Shown here: one piece after another, positions 8,827 through 16,904 of the stretch
Layout: the number at the start of each line of letters is the position of its first letter
Position numbering within the stretch: position 1 is the first letter of the stretch
NCBI GenBank assembly: GCA_902491395.1
Contig: CABUHO010000027.1
Span: forward strand, 1-26,059
Origin: an uncultured Collinsella sp.
Lineage (GTDB): Bacteria; Actinomycetota; Coriobacteriia; Coriobacteriales; Coriobacteriaceae
Length of the DNA stretch: 26,059 nucleotides
Reading direction: 5' to 3'
Program-made: the position numbers and the translations under genes
Notes under the pieces: generated by a model
The model's input: only the letters and a program-made list of their open reading frames with translations
What the model was told of the DNA's origin: nothing
The model's database searches: none

Positions 8827-9009
8827 TTTAAAATGCTACCAGGAATAAGTTTTTTCGGATAATCGACAGTCATACCCAAATCACTGAGCACACCTGCTTT
8901 GATAAACAGCTTTATCAGGGGCTTTAGTAGGTAAAAATCGATCTCTATATACCAGATCCAAGTTGACTGTCTATTTTCCGAAACAACTTGTTCTGGATAG
9001 CATTTTTAA
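8827..9009. repeat. Large imperfect inverted repeat, AT-rich (46-nt arms)
   Basis: Arms 8827-8872 and 8964-9009 match as inverted repeats at 38 of 46 positions without gaps, including TTTCGGA and GACAGTCA blocks, and enclose 91 bases. Inside the loop TGATAAA and TTTATCA form a smaller hairpin around 8898-8915. The segment is clearly more AT-rich than the flanking genes. TA dinucleotides occur near both outer ends, which would suit a Tc1/IS630-type MITE, but no transposase is present. It lies just beyond the 3' end of the following minus-strand gene. Confidence 0.6.
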
Positions 9010-9085
9010 TGCCCTTCCAAGGCGAAACTGAAGCCTTTTTCGCGCCCAAAACTCTAGCTCGCGCGACCGTTTTCCACCCGCGCGG

Positions 9086-10135
9086 CTACATTCCTGCCCA
9101 ATCGATAAAAATCTCCTCACGAAGCCGCCGTTCGAGCTCCTGCTGTCGCGGCGTCTTGTCTTTCAGCGGCACATCGAGATAGGACATGATGAGCTCCATC
9201 ACCACGCGGAAGGCATCGGAGTCGGCCAGCTGACCATAGGTCATCAAAACGACGGGATATCCCATCGCTTGCAGCGCCGTCGTTCGGTCGGAGTCCGAAA
9301 TCTTGGATTCTATGGATCCATGAATGGCTTTACCTTGGCATTCAACCAGACACTCTCGACTACCGTCCTTATTTGCCAGCAGGATATCGGCATAGCGCCT
9401 ATCAAGCCCCGAAATCAGGCGGGCGCTGCGCGTCATACGAATCTCAACGTTATTGGTAAGGCGCAGCCCTTCGCCGCCGCGCAACCTCGTAAGGCCAAAC
9501 AGCATCGAAGCCTGGACCTCGAGCGGCGATGCCGCCACCCCCGTAATGCATTTCGCGGCACGCGTGAACGATTTAGCGCCGCGGAGCCCCGGGATCTTAT
9601 CGACGTACTCGGTAAGTTCAGAGAGCTCAATCAAGGGAGGTCGTTTCCACAGGTCCGTTGGATTCCCCGAGGTATCCTTTACGTTTTCCCAGCCCGACCG
9701 TGCGTCACCCCACCGGCTCCCATACGCCTGTTCAAGTGCCGACTTTACCTGAGGCGCAATCTTGCACACGGCAAAGGTGCCGCACATCTCATACATGCAC
9801 ATGATCAGACGCTCGTTTGAGACCGAGGAAGCCAGGGTCAGCAGGGTAAAGAGCGGGGACGCGACATCGAGGCCAAACTCTGTCTGCCGCACGGAGCCAA
9901 ACGGCCTCTCCCCGTTCCAAACATGCCTGACAATGCGATCACCCTTGCGCCCGCAGACGCCCTGCGCCAACACGTGTAACGGGGTGCCCAGGAAATGCTT
10001 GACGAGCGGATGCTCACATAGGTGCTCCCTGCGCGGATCGTCCGCAGAATCGGGCAGGTCCGGCATTATTGCCAAGACCTGTGGAGGTATCCGGTGATAC
10101 CGAAAGGCAGATATGTCGCACAGCATGTCGTCCAT
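9086..10135 (-). CDS. PD-(D/E)XK-like nuclease family protein (paralogue of the gene at 18345)
   Basis: I do not know a named family for this protein, but it shares its layout with the product of 18345-19535. With the ATG at 10135 it has 349 residues. VASPLFTLLTLAS...YEMCGTF (91-121) corresponds to GVELCALQAAT...FELCGAY in the other copy. A C-terminal half follows with ASPLEVQASML (E206), RRYADILL (D250) and ECLVECQGKAIH (E265-C-Q-G-K), then a basic segment and GYPVVLMTYGQL. The order E...D...ExxxK suggests a PD-(D/E)XK/DUF559-like endonuclease fold; that is inference. The frame is open upstream to 10390, and a TTG at 10270 could be the real start, so the N-terminus is uncertain. It stands alone between serA and the M20 gene. 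Confidence 0.65.
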   Translation of the reverse strand: MDDMLCDISAFRYHRIPPQVLAIMPDLPDSADDPRREHLCEHPLVKHFLGTPLHVLAQGVCGRKGDRIVRHVWNGERPFGSVRQTEFGLDVASPLFTLLTLASSVSNERLIMCMYEMCGTFAVCKIAPQVKSALEQAYGSRWGDARSGWENVKDTSGNPTDLWKRPPLIELSELTEYVDKIPGLRGAKSFTRAAKCITGVAASPLEVQASMLFGLTRLRGGEGLRLTNNVEIRMTRSARLISGLDRRYADILLANKDGSRECLVECQGKAIHGSIESKISDSDRTTALQAMGYPVVLMTYGQLADSDAFRVVMELIMSYLDVPLKDKTPRQQELERRLREEIFIDWAGM

Positions 10136-10289
10136 GAAGGGTACGTACCCGCTGCGTCGCTTGTGAACCCGCTCGGACGGCAAACGCGCTGGCTCGGCCT
10201 GCGAACGGTAAATACTGCCACGCCCACGTCGCGGATCTCTCAGGAGGCTTACAATCGGTTTGGAAAGCAAACTGATTGTGAGGTTGCAT

Positions 10290-11510
10290 ATGGTTGATGA
10301 GGACTTTGCCTGGCGGCTTGCGCAGGAGCTTGTGCGGATCGACAGCTCAGACCCGGGCGCGTATGAGGATGAAATTGAGCGGTATATCAAAGCGCTGGTT
10401 GAGGCTCAGCTGGAGCGGTTGAGTCGTCCGGTACTCCATGCCGTGCAGATTGAGGAACTCGAGGTGCTGCCCGGGCGCCGCAACCTTAAAGTCGCCGTGC
10501 CGGGCCAAAGCGACGAGCCGCGGCTGGTCTATATCTGCCACATGGATACCGTCACCTTGGGCGATGGCTGGGACGCGGACATCACACCGCTTGGGGCGGT
10601 TGTGCGCGACGATAAACTCTATGGCCGCGGTGCCTGCGATATGAAGGGTGGCCTGGCCTGCGCCATTGCCGCACTGGTCCATACGCTCGAGCGCGTGGCG
10701 GCGGATGGCACGCTGCCCCGCCGCGGCTTTTCGCTCATCTGCTCGGTCGACGAGGAAGACTTTATGCGCGGCTCCGAGGCGGCCATCAATGCCGGTTGGG
10801 TCGGCTCGCGCGAATGGGTGCTGGACACCGAGCCCACCGACGGGCAGATCCAGGTGGCGCACAAGGGTCGCACGTGGTTCGAGATCGAGATGGCCGGCGT
10901 CACGGCTCATGCAAGCCAGCCTTGGAAGGGCGCCGACGCCGTCGCCGCCATGGCCGAGGTCGTGTGCTCGCTTCGTCGCACGTTTGCGACGCTGCCCGTG
11001 CATGATGAGCTGGGTCCTTCGACCATCACGTTTGGACAGATAGAGGGCGGCTATCGCCCCTATGTCGTGCCCGACCACGCCAAGGTCTGGGTCGACATGC
11101 GCCTGACGCCGCCGACCGACACGACCGCCGCGATCAACATGGTCGAGCAGGCCATTGCCGCCGCCGAGGACGCCGTTCCCGGTTGCCATGGCAGCTACAC
11201 CGTGACGGGCGACCGCCCCGCCATCGAGCGCGACCCGAGCTCTCCCCTTCTAGCAGCGCTCAAGCGTGCCGCCGATGGCGTGACGGACGCGGACACGACC
11301 GTCGGCTTCTTTACCGGCTACACCGATACCGCCGTCATTGCCGGCAAGACAGGCAACCGCAATTGTATGAGCTACGGCCCCGGCTCGTTGGCGCTCGCAC
11401 ACAAGCCCGACGAGTATGTGCCCCATGCCGATATCGTTCGCTGCCAAAACGTGCTCATCGCGCTTGCCGATAACACGCTCTGGGACGCAAGCGGCCAAGT
11501 TGGGGCATAA
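10290..11510 (+). CDS. M20-family zinc metallopeptidase (ArgE/DapE/CPG2-like)
   Basis: This is a 406-residue cytosolic hydrolase of the M20 family, which cleaves N-acyl amino acids or small peptides. Metal ligands and catalytic residues are visible: YICHMDTV with H84 and D86, YGRGACDMKGG with D117, SVDEEDFMRGSE with E155/E156, DTEPTD near 179-184, the dimerisation-domain His in TAHASQPWKGADAV (H207) and LALAHKPDEYV near the C-terminus. The ATG at 10290 is chosen because GAGG precedes it at good distance and family members start shortly before AQELVRIDSS. An in-frame TTG at 10260 with an AGGAGG 13 bases before it is an alternative. The exact substrate is unknown. It is followed 39 bases later by the DUF1015-like gene, probably one transcript. 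Confidence 0.88.
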   Translation: MVDEDFAWRLAQELVRIDSSDPGAYEDEIERYIKALVEAQLERLSRPVLHAVQIEELEVLPGRRNLKVAVPGQSDEPRLVYICHMDTVTLGDGWDADITPLGAVVRDDKLYGRGACDMKGGLACAIAALVHTLERVAADGTLPRRGFSLICSVDEEDFMRGSEAAINAGWVGSREWVLDTEPTDGQIQVAHKGRTWFEIEMAGVTAHASQPWKGADAVAAMAEVVCSLRRTFATLPVHDELGPSTITFGQIEGGYRPYVVPDHAKVWVDMRLTPPTDTTAAINMVEQAIAAAEDAVPGCHGSYTVTGDRPAIERDPSSPLLAALKRAADGVTDADTTVGFFTGYTDTAVIAGKTGNRNCMSYGPGSLALAHKPDEYVPHADIVRCQNVLIALADNTLWDASGQVGA

Positions 11511-11549
11511 TAAGCCGCGAACAAACCGACTCGCGCGTTAGGACCGCCC

Positions 11550-12233
11550 ATGAAAGCACTTCCGTTTCCCTGCATCCGCCCGGCTCAGGACCGTGTGCTC
11601 GAGGCGCTGCCTGCGATGGGCGGTATCCTGAGCGGCAACGACGCCCTGCGCGGCGCCATTGCTGACGGCCTAATGCTCAAGGATCCAGGCGCGGCGTATT
11701 ACGTGTACGAATGCTCGGGCGAGCCGGGTCGCGCGACGGGTGTCGTGGCGATTTGCCCGACGAGTGTACTTGCGGGCGGCAAGGGCGATGCCAGCGCTGA
11801 CGTGGCCGCCGCTGCGCACGCGATCGCCGAACTCAAAGTTCAGCCGCGCCCCGTGTCGCTCGCCTACGAGGCGTCGCCCGTCATGGACATCATCCTGGGC
11901 GCTGCCAAAGAGGGCGCCTCGCTCTACGCCGTCACCGATCCCGCGGGCATTACGCACCGCGTGTGGGAGGTCAAGCGCGAGGACGCCGTTGCCGCCATCC
12001 GCGCCATGCTCGACCAGGCACCGAAGCCAATGCTGGCCGGCGACCCCGCCTACGCTGCCGCGCTGGTCGGGGTATCACAGCTCCTGGCCGACGATGCCCG
12101 TGCCGCCGGCACCTATACGGGCAAAGAGCCGTTCAACTTTGCCGTAGCTGTGCTCTTCCCCGCCGCGCAGGTCAGCGGCGGCGCGCCGCAGGTTCCGACG
12201 GGTCTGCTCACGCACCAGGTCGCGCGGTTCTAG
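11550..12233 (+). CDS. Short DUF1015-like protein
   Basis: This 227-residue protein resembles the DUF1015 family at both ends. The N-terminus MKALPFPCIRPAQDRV matches the family's PFRAIRP start, AAYYVYECSGEPGRATGVVA matches the YYVY...RTG core, ITHRVWEV fits the central strand, and PFNFAVAVLFPAAQV fits the YNFFLAVLFPADQL segment. Family members are usually about 400 residues and carry a conserved DGHHR motif. Here the matching place reads MLAGDPAYAAALVGV and the region after VLFP is nearly absent. It is therefore a shortened or diverged member. DUF1015 genes are often seen near serA/serC in anaerobes (from memory), which fits the neighbourhood. The function is unknown. Confidence 0.68.
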   Translation: MKALPFPCIRPAQDRVLEALPAMGGILSGNDALRGAIADGLMLKDPGAAYYVYECSGEPGRATGVVAICPTSVLAGGKGDASADVAAAAHAIAELKVQPRPVSLAYEASPVMDIILGAAKEGASLYAVTDPAGITHRVWEVKREDAVAAIRAMLDQAPKPMLAGDPAYAAALVGVSQLLADDARAAGTYTGKEPFNFAVAVLFPAAQVSGGAPQVPTGLLTHQVARF

Positions 12234-12278
12234 CAAGACCAGACCGCCCAGTACAAAAATCGACAGCTCAACAAACAG

Positions 12279-12318
12279 GGGGCGGAGATGCAACAGGTAC
12301 ATGCATCCCCGCCCCTTT
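12279..12318. terminator. Bidirectional terminator between convergent genes
   Basis: 12279-12292 pairs with 12302-12315 with a single internal mismatch, forming a GC-rich 14-bp stem with a 9-base loop, followed by TTT. It lies between the converging DUF1015-like gene and the histidine phosphatase. Confidence 0.7.
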
Positions 12319-12362
12319 CACATAGAGCAATGATGTCGGCGATCCGCATCGCCACGCCCAAG

Positions 12363-12998
12363 CTACCCGCGCTGCGGGCCTGCTGCCGCTACAAGCGGTT
12401 CAAGCCCCAGCTCGCGCGCATAATCTTCCTGCGTAAAGACTTCGACCAGGTCAAACGTATCGGCTGCATCGTCAAACGCAAAATGCAGCACTGAGCAGTT
12501 GCCCGGCACGCGCTCGCACTCGTCGGCCTCCGTGCCCCTCGTGTAGTCCAAGAATTCCTTGATGGCCGACCCGTGGCTCACCGCGAGCACGCACTCGTGG
12601 TCCGGGCGTCGCATAAGATCGGTCAGCGTCGCCACCATGCGCTCGCGCACCTGCATCTGGCCCTCGCCGCCAAACTGACGATAGAAATCGCGCCACGGGC
12701 GCTCGGGCATAAGCATCACGCGCTCGGCCTCAAAGTCGCCAAAGAACCACTCGCGCAGACCGTCCAGGCGCTCGTACGTCATGGCCGGCCATAGGTTGGC
12801 GATGGTCTGTTCGGTGCGGTGCAACGTAGAGGTGTAGGCGTGGTCGGGCTCAATGCCGCGCGCACGCAAGAACATGCCGGCACGCGCCGCCTGATCGCAG
12901 CCCAGCTGTGTGAGCGGCGAGTCGCTCCAACCCTGAATGATGCGCTTAAGGTTGAATATCGTCTGTCCATGACGGACCAGATACAGATCTTTATTCAT
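12363..12998 (-). CDS. Histidine phosphatase family protein (copy 1)
   Basis: This is a 211-residue phosphoglycerate-mutase-like phosphatase. The RHG motif LYLVRHGQTIFNL near residues 5-17 carries the phosphorylated His, QGWSDSPLT follows, and LAVSHGSAIKEFL holds the second catalytic His. LREWFFGDFEAE is the usual acid-containing segment. The ATG at 12998 (MNKDLYLVRHGQ) is selected because AAAGGA lies just upstream and the fold starts at once; a longer reading exists to 13049 but lacks support. It is transcribed 17 bases downstream of a related gene, so the two look like a tandem duplication in one operon. The substrate is unknown. Confidence 0.87.
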   Translation of the reverse strand: MNKDLYLVRHGQTIFNLKRIIQGWSDSPLTQLGCDQAARAGMFLRARGIEPDHAYTSTLHRTEQTIANLWPAMTYERLDGLREWFFGDFEAERVMLMPERPWRDFYRQFGGEGQMQVRERMVATLTDLMRRPDHECVLAVSHGSAIKEFLDYTRGTEADECERVPGNCSVLHFAFDDAADTFDLVEVFTQEDYARELGLEPLVAAAGPQRG

Positions 12999-13015
12999 AG
13001 GGGTCCTTTCGTTCG

Positions 13016-13558
13016 TTACCAACCCAAGAGCGAAAACGCCCCGTCGCAATAGTCAAAATGAAGCACGGCACCGTTGTCGGGCAGCTCTCCCCCGCCAGTC
13101 ACATACTCAAGAAACTCCTGGCAGGCTGAGCCGTGGGAAACCGCCAGCACGCAGTCGTGCTGCGGCCTGGCCATGATGCGGGACAGCACCGCGACCATGC
13201 GCGCCCGTAGCTCGCCTTCCGACTCGCCACCAAAGGCCACCGGATAATCGCCCCAGGGCTGCGGCGGCATCTCGCGATTTGATGTGCCCTCCAGCGAGCC
13301 AAAATGCCACTCACGCAGGTCATCGACCAGCTCAATGGAACGGCCCTCGCCAACGATAAGCTCGGCCGTATGCCGCGCCCGGCCCAACGGCGAGGAATAC
13401 ACATGATCAAAGGTCACGCCACGCGCCGCAAACGCCGTACGCGCCGTCAGCGCCTGCTCGCGCCCGCGCGCCGTAAGCGGCGAATCGTGCCAGCCCTGCA
13501 AAATGCTCTGCACATTGAGCTCAGTCTGCCCATGACGCACCAAATACAGATCTGCCAC
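13016..13558 (-). CDS. Histidine phosphatase family protein (copy 2)
   Basis: This is a 180-residue relative of the next gene downstream. It has DLYLVRHGQTELNV with the catalytic His, LQGWHDSPLT, YSSPLGRARHTAEL, LREWHFGSLEG and LAVSHGSACQEFL. The start is a GTG at 13558, placed by GGGGAGGG just upstream; the open frame continues to 13705 through a hairpin and without a ribosome binding site. All catalytic residues of the family are present. It shares the blocks RHGQT, LQGW.DSPLT, LREW and LAVSHGSA with copy 1, which supports local duplication followed by divergence. Cofactor-independent phosphoserine phosphatases belong to this superfamily, so a role in serine synthesis is conceivable but untested. 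Confidence 0.87.
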   Translation of the reverse strand: MADLYLVRHGQTELNVQSILQGWHDSPLTARGREQALTARTAFAARGVTFDHVYSSPLGRARHTAELIVGEGRSIELVDDLREWHFGSLEGTSNREMPPQPWGDYPVAFGGESEGELRARMVAVLSRIMARPQHDCVLAVSHGSACQEFLEYVTGGGELPDNGAVLHFDYCDGAFSLLGW

Positions 13559-13575
13559 ACACCCTCCCCTCGTAC

Positions 13576-13610
13576 CACCACAAAGGGGACAGGAGCCTTT
13601 GTGGTGATTT
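13576..13610. terminator. Hairpin between nitroreductase and phosphatase genes
   Basis: CACCACAAAGG (13576-13586) pairs perfectly with CCTTTGTGGTG (13596-13606) around a 9-base loop; on the plus strand ATTTTG follows. On the minus strand it lies after the nitroreductase stop and before the phosphatase GTG, so it may end or attenuate that transcript. Its left arm and most of its loop recur at 25987-26005. Confidence 0.55.
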
Positions 13611-13641
13611 TGCCGCCGGATTGCACCGCAACGACGCACAA

Positions 13642-14313
13642 CTACAGCAGCACGTCGGCAAGCGGACGCTTGGGTACGTGGTGCACCCGCGCCTCGTCGC
13701 GCCAATAATTGATGGAGCCGTCGGGGTTGGAATCGATCGCATCGATCACCTGTGTCTCGGCCGGAATGCCAAACGCCATGATCAGCTTGAGCTCATACTT
13801 GTCGTTATCGAGCCCCATGGCATCGATCGCGTGGGGCGTAAAGGCCTTGAACATGCAGGCTGCCACCTCGGGCGTGGCACTGCGGGCGGCGAGCATCATC
13901 GTCTGTGCGGCAATGCCCGTGTCGACCTCAGTAATGGGAGCGACAGGCTTGCCCGGAACGGCGCGCTCGGCCAGAATCGCGATGTAGCCGGTCGGACGCT
14001 CGCCCTCGGCAGGACCCGGCCAATCCTTAAGCGCGCCGGCCCATGCAAGCTCATCAAATACACGCGCGCAATCCTCGGCACCGCTCACCACATGAAAACG
14101 CAGACGCTGAGCATTGGCACCGCAGGGAGCCAGGTGCGCCAGTTCCGCCAGCTCGAGCAAAAACTCGCGCGGCACGCGCATAGACTCGTCAAAACGGCGG
14201 CACGTACGGGCACGACGGACCACCGCATCAAACGCTTCCAGACCGAGCTTTTCGCAACCTTGCTTTGCCATCGATTCGACACTCGACGGTGCCTCGGGAA
14301 CTGCTTCGTTCAT
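13642..14313 (-). CDS. Nitroreductase family protein
   Basis: This 223-residue flavin (FMN) enzyme belongs to the nitroreductase family. The N-terminal RRARTCRRFDES (33-44) is the FMN-binding basic segment, followed by LAHLAPCGANAQRLRFHVV (68-87), the usual SG.NAQ.W.F pattern, and a late DTGIAAQTMMLAARS helix. The C-terminus PKRPLADVLL matches the family R.PL.E.. ending. The ATG at 14313 is used; the upstream bases are only a G-run, so the ribosome binding site is weak, while the longer frame to 14481 has no family sequence. The physiological substrate cannot be told. It lies upstream of the two histidine phosphatase genes on the same strand and could share a transcript with them. Confidence 0.85.
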   Translation of the reverse strand: MNEAVPEAPSSVESMAKQGCEKLGLEAFDAVVRRARTCRRFDESMRVPREFLLELAELAHLAPCGANAQRLRFHVVSGAEDCARVFDELAWAGALKDWPGPAEGERPTGYIAILAERAVPGKPVAPITEVDTGIAAQTMMLAARSATPEVAACMFKAFTPHAIDAMGLDNDKYELKLIMAFGIPAETQVIDAIDSNPDGSINYWRDEARVHHVPKRPLADVLL

Positions 14314-14548
14314 AGGGACCCCCAATACAAGCCAATTGTCCTTAGGAAAATCTAACCTAAAACGTAGGCAATAACGAACAGGGCTGCAATGTTCTACACC
14401 TGTTGAATAGAAAATCGCGACGTGGGGAACAACGGAAACAATTCGGGGCCTTTGGGTTACGTTTCGCCCTCCCCGACCCATACGTCAGCGCCCTTAGGGG
14501 ATACTGGTTGTAACGATCAAGGCTTACGCCGCACGGAAAGGAGACATT

Positions 14549-15150
14549 ATGGGCATCTTTAAGAACGATGACCAAAAATCGAGCCAGTTTGGATTTGACG
14601 AGAAAAGCATGGCGGGCAAAGCCGTCAAGGCCGTACGCTGGATCTACGCCATCACGGGCGTCTTAGCACTCATTGCTGGTATCGCGCTGCTTTTTGCACC
14701 CGCCAAGTCCCTCGTCTTTTTGACGACCGTCCTGGTTTTTACTTTGTAATCACTGCTGCCATCAGACTGTTCACTGCCATTTTTGAGCCGCTGCTGCCCA
14801 CCGGCTGGCGCGTGACGAGCATCATCTCCAACCTACTCATTATCTTGGGCGGCGTAATAATCCTGCGCAACCAGGCCTTCTCGACCGCGACGCTCACCAC
14901 GATGGTGGTTATCGTGGCCGGCTTTGGCTGGATTGTCGAAGGTGTCATGTCCATTCTGGAGTCCGAGCTTTCGTCCAACCGCGCCCTCGCCATCCTGAGC
15001 GGCGCACTTTCCATCATCGCCGGCATGTTCGTGTTTATCTATCCGCTGTGGTCGGCCAAGATGCTCGTCATCTTTAGCGGCGCCGCGCTGCTGGTGTTTG
15101 GCGTAACGCTCATTGTCCGCGCTATTCAATTTGGCAAACTGGTGCACTAG
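14549..15150 (+). pseudogene. HdeD/DUF308-type membrane protein, frameshifted
   Basis: Two adjacent frames together make one HdeD-like protein of about 200 residues. The first part (14549-14749) has a short cytosolic start and the helix WIYAITGVLALIAGIALLF, then stops. The second (continuing from about 14740 in the -1 frame to 15150) gives YFVITAAIRLF, LLIILGGVIIL and further hydrophobic pairs down to GKLVH. The join is at the T-run 14736-14740, where one extra T would restore VLVFYFVITAAIRLF without loss. GAAAGGAG precedes the ATG. The stop touches the next ATG directly. The disruption may be a real mutation, a homopolymer sequencing error or ribosomal slippage at the GTTTTTA site. Confidence 0.82.
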
Positions 15151-15633
15151 ATGCCGCGAACGCTCTTTATCGATGCAGACGCCTGCCCGGTCACGCGCGA
15201 GTCGATTGACTGCGCGCGGCGGGCGGGCGTCGCCGTTGTTATCGCCGGCAACAGCACGCAAAACCTGGAACGGCACATTCGCCGCGACGACCCGCGCGAT
15301 GCCGAGCACGCGCGACGCGGCTTTTGGGTCACGACGCTCGATGTGAGCGTGGGCGCCGACAGCGCCGACTTTGCCATTGTCGAACGCCTGCAGGCGGGCG
15401 ACGTGGTCGTGACGCAGGACATTGGCTTGGCGAGCATGGTGCTCGGGCGCGATGCCGCCGCCATCGGTGTGCGCGGGCGCGTCTACGACAAAGCGACCAT
15501 CGACATGCAGCTGTTTATTCGCCACGAGGAAAAGAAGGTACGCCGCGCCGGCGGACGCACTCGCGGACCGGCGGCATTTACCAGCGAAGATCGCGCCCGC
15601 TTTAAACGCAACCTCACCGAGCTGTTACGCTAA
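15151..15633 (+). CDS. YaiI/YqxD family protein (UPF0178)
   Basis: This is a 160-residue cytosolic protein of the UPF0178 group, a PIN-like fold of unknown function. Conserved parts are visible: the opening LFIDADACPV with clustered acidic residues, VSVGADSADFAIVE (69-82), GDVVVTQDIGLAS (87-99) with a further Asp, and the C-terminal GPAAFTSEDRARF tail that is diagnostic for the family. The ATG at 15151 begins directly after the stop of the HdeD-like gene, so translation is probably coupled to it; if the upstream frameshift is real, coupling would be affected. A strong terminator follows 2 bases after the stop. Confidence 0.9.
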   Translation: MPRTLFIDADACPVTRESIDCARRAGVAVVIAGNSTQNLERHIRRDDPRDAEHARRGFWVTTLDVSVGADSADFAIVERLQAGDVVVTQDIGLASMVLGRDAAAIGVRGRVYDKATIDMQLFIRHEEKKVRRAGGRTRGPAAFTSEDRARFKRNLTELLR

Positions 15634-15635
15634 AC

Positions 15636-15680
15636 AAGGTAGATTTTTGGGACATGCCTAAAAATCTACCTTTTTGTTTT
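15636..15680 (+). terminator. Strong intrinsic terminator after the yaiI-like gene
   Basis: AAGGTAGATTTTT (15636-15648) pairs perfectly with 15660-15672 around an 11-base loop, followed by TTTGTTTT. The sequence recurs in altered form on the opposite strand at 15714-15766. Confidence 0.9.
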
Positions 15681-15713
15681 GGCGATTGACGCGCACCCAA
15701 CGCCCAGGTCATG

Positions 15714-15766
15714 GCGGTAGATTTTACGGTATACCCCAGTTTTTACGGCCTATCCCAAACATCTAC
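15714..15766 (-). repeat. Diverged, inverted copy of the terminator repeat
   Basis: Read on the minus strand, this begins AAGTAGATGTTTGGGATAGG and ends GTAAAATCTACCGCC, closely similar to the 15636-15672 unit, but with an extra segment containing a second CCGTAAAA. It directly follows the stop of the minus-strand exporter gene and can fold through GTAGAT/ATCTAC, so it may act as that gene's terminator. Confidence 0.55.
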
Positions 15767-16855
15767 TTAGAGACCAACGGCGGAAAGGATGAGACCCCAG
15801 CCCGCGCCGATAGCGTACATCATAATCAGGAACACGACGTTTTCGCGGGCGCTGCGGTTGGTGCGAAATAGCACTAGGTAGCCCACGCCGGCGGAGATAA
15901 GCGTGCCGGCGAGCATCGGTGCCAGCTGCAGCGCGCCTTCCAGATACAGCTGCGTGATGACGACGCTGGCCGAGCAGTTGGGAATCAAGCCGACAAGCGC
16001 CGAGCCCAGGACCGCAAGCGTCTCGTTACCGCGCAGGAACTGCTCAATCGCCGATTCGCCGAACGTCTCGAGCACGGCGACCAGAATCAGCGTCACCAGA
16101 AAAATGAATACCGATACCTGTATGGTGTGCGAGATCGCACTGCGGATGATCGACAGGACAGGCGTCCCTTCGTGGGAGTGGGAGTGACCGTGACCATCAT
16201 GGTGTTCATGTTCGCCCTCATGACCGTGATCGTGGCCATGTCCGTGTTCGTGCTCGTCCTCGTCTTCATCACAGCCGCAATGGTCGCGCTCGCACAGCTC
16301 GTGGATGTGGTCGGCGCTCACGCCCGCCTCGGCCACCTCGTCGATGATGTCACCGCCAGTGTGGTCGTCGTGCGCGCAGTTCACGTGGGCCGGGTTGGCC
16401 GCGATTCCCAGCACGGTACGGCGAATCGTCGCATGCGCGCGAGCGTTACGACGCAAGCCGCGAATGGCGGCGTCCACGATAAAGCCCGTGACCAGCGCGA
16501 TCAGTGCCTTCGAAGCCAAAAGCATCGCCATGGTCTGCACGGGCACCTGCTCGGCGAGCAACAGCGGCAGCATCTCATCGGAGGTCGAAAGGAACACCGC
16601 CACCAACGTGCCCAAGGTCACGACACGACCGGCGTACAGCGTGGCCGCCATTGCCGAAAAGCCGCACTGCGGCACCATGCCCAGCAACGAGCCAACCACG
16701 GGGCCCGCGGCACCGGCGCGCTTGATGGCGCCGTTAACGCTGTCACCCGCGACGTGCTCCAGGGTCTCGAGGGCCAGATACGTCACCAACAAAAACGGCA
16801 CCAGCGACAGCGTGTCCTTGCCGGCGTCGAGCAAAATATCAATCAGCAAATCCAT
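15767..16855 (-). CDS. Putative heavy-metal/manganese exporter (ArsP_2-like) with His-rich loop
   Basis: This is a 362-residue polytopic membrane protein of the putative 10-TM heavy-metal exporter group (also annotated as putative manganese transporter). It is built of two related halves, each with a P-x-C turn: VPQCGFSAMAATLYAG (61-76) and, in the second half, IPNCSASVVITQLYLEG. Between them residues about 157-229 form a soluble loop with C188, C193, C195 and a long run of His, Asp and Glu (EHEHGHGHDHGHEGEHEHH), an evident metal-binding segment. The ATG at 16855 has GAAAGG upstream. The promoter is overlapped by a palindrome (16905-16930), so metal-dependent repression is likely. The transported ion cannot be fixed from sequence; Mn or Fe is favoured by the operator's resemblance to DtxR-type sites. 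Confidence 0.8.
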   Translation of the reverse strand: MDLLIDILLDAGKDTLSLVPFLLVTYLALETLEHVAGDSVNGAIKRAGAAGPVVGSLLGMVPQCGFSAMAATLYAGRVVTLGTLVAVFLSTSDEMLPLLLAEQVPVQTMAMLLASKALIALVTGFIVDAAIRGLRRNARAHATIRRTVLGIAANPAHVNCAHDDHTGGDIIDEVAEAGVSADHIHELCERDHCGCDEDEDEHEHGHGHDHGHEGEHEHHDGHGHSHSHEGTPVLSIIRSAISHTIQVSVFIFLVTLILVAVLETFGESAIEQFLRGNETLAVLGSALVGLIPNCSASVVITQLYLEGALQLAPMLAGTLISAGVGYLVLFRTNRSARENVVFLIMMYAIGAGWGLILSAVGL

Positions 16856-16904
16856 GACGGATGGAACCTTTCGTGTCTTTCGGCAGCATTGTAAAAGTCC
16901 TAGC

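Noticed and set aside
16127..16894. A 255-codon plus-strand frame opposite the metal exporter
   Set aside because: Its apparent valine-rich run is the complement of the His-rich loop; no support as a gene.
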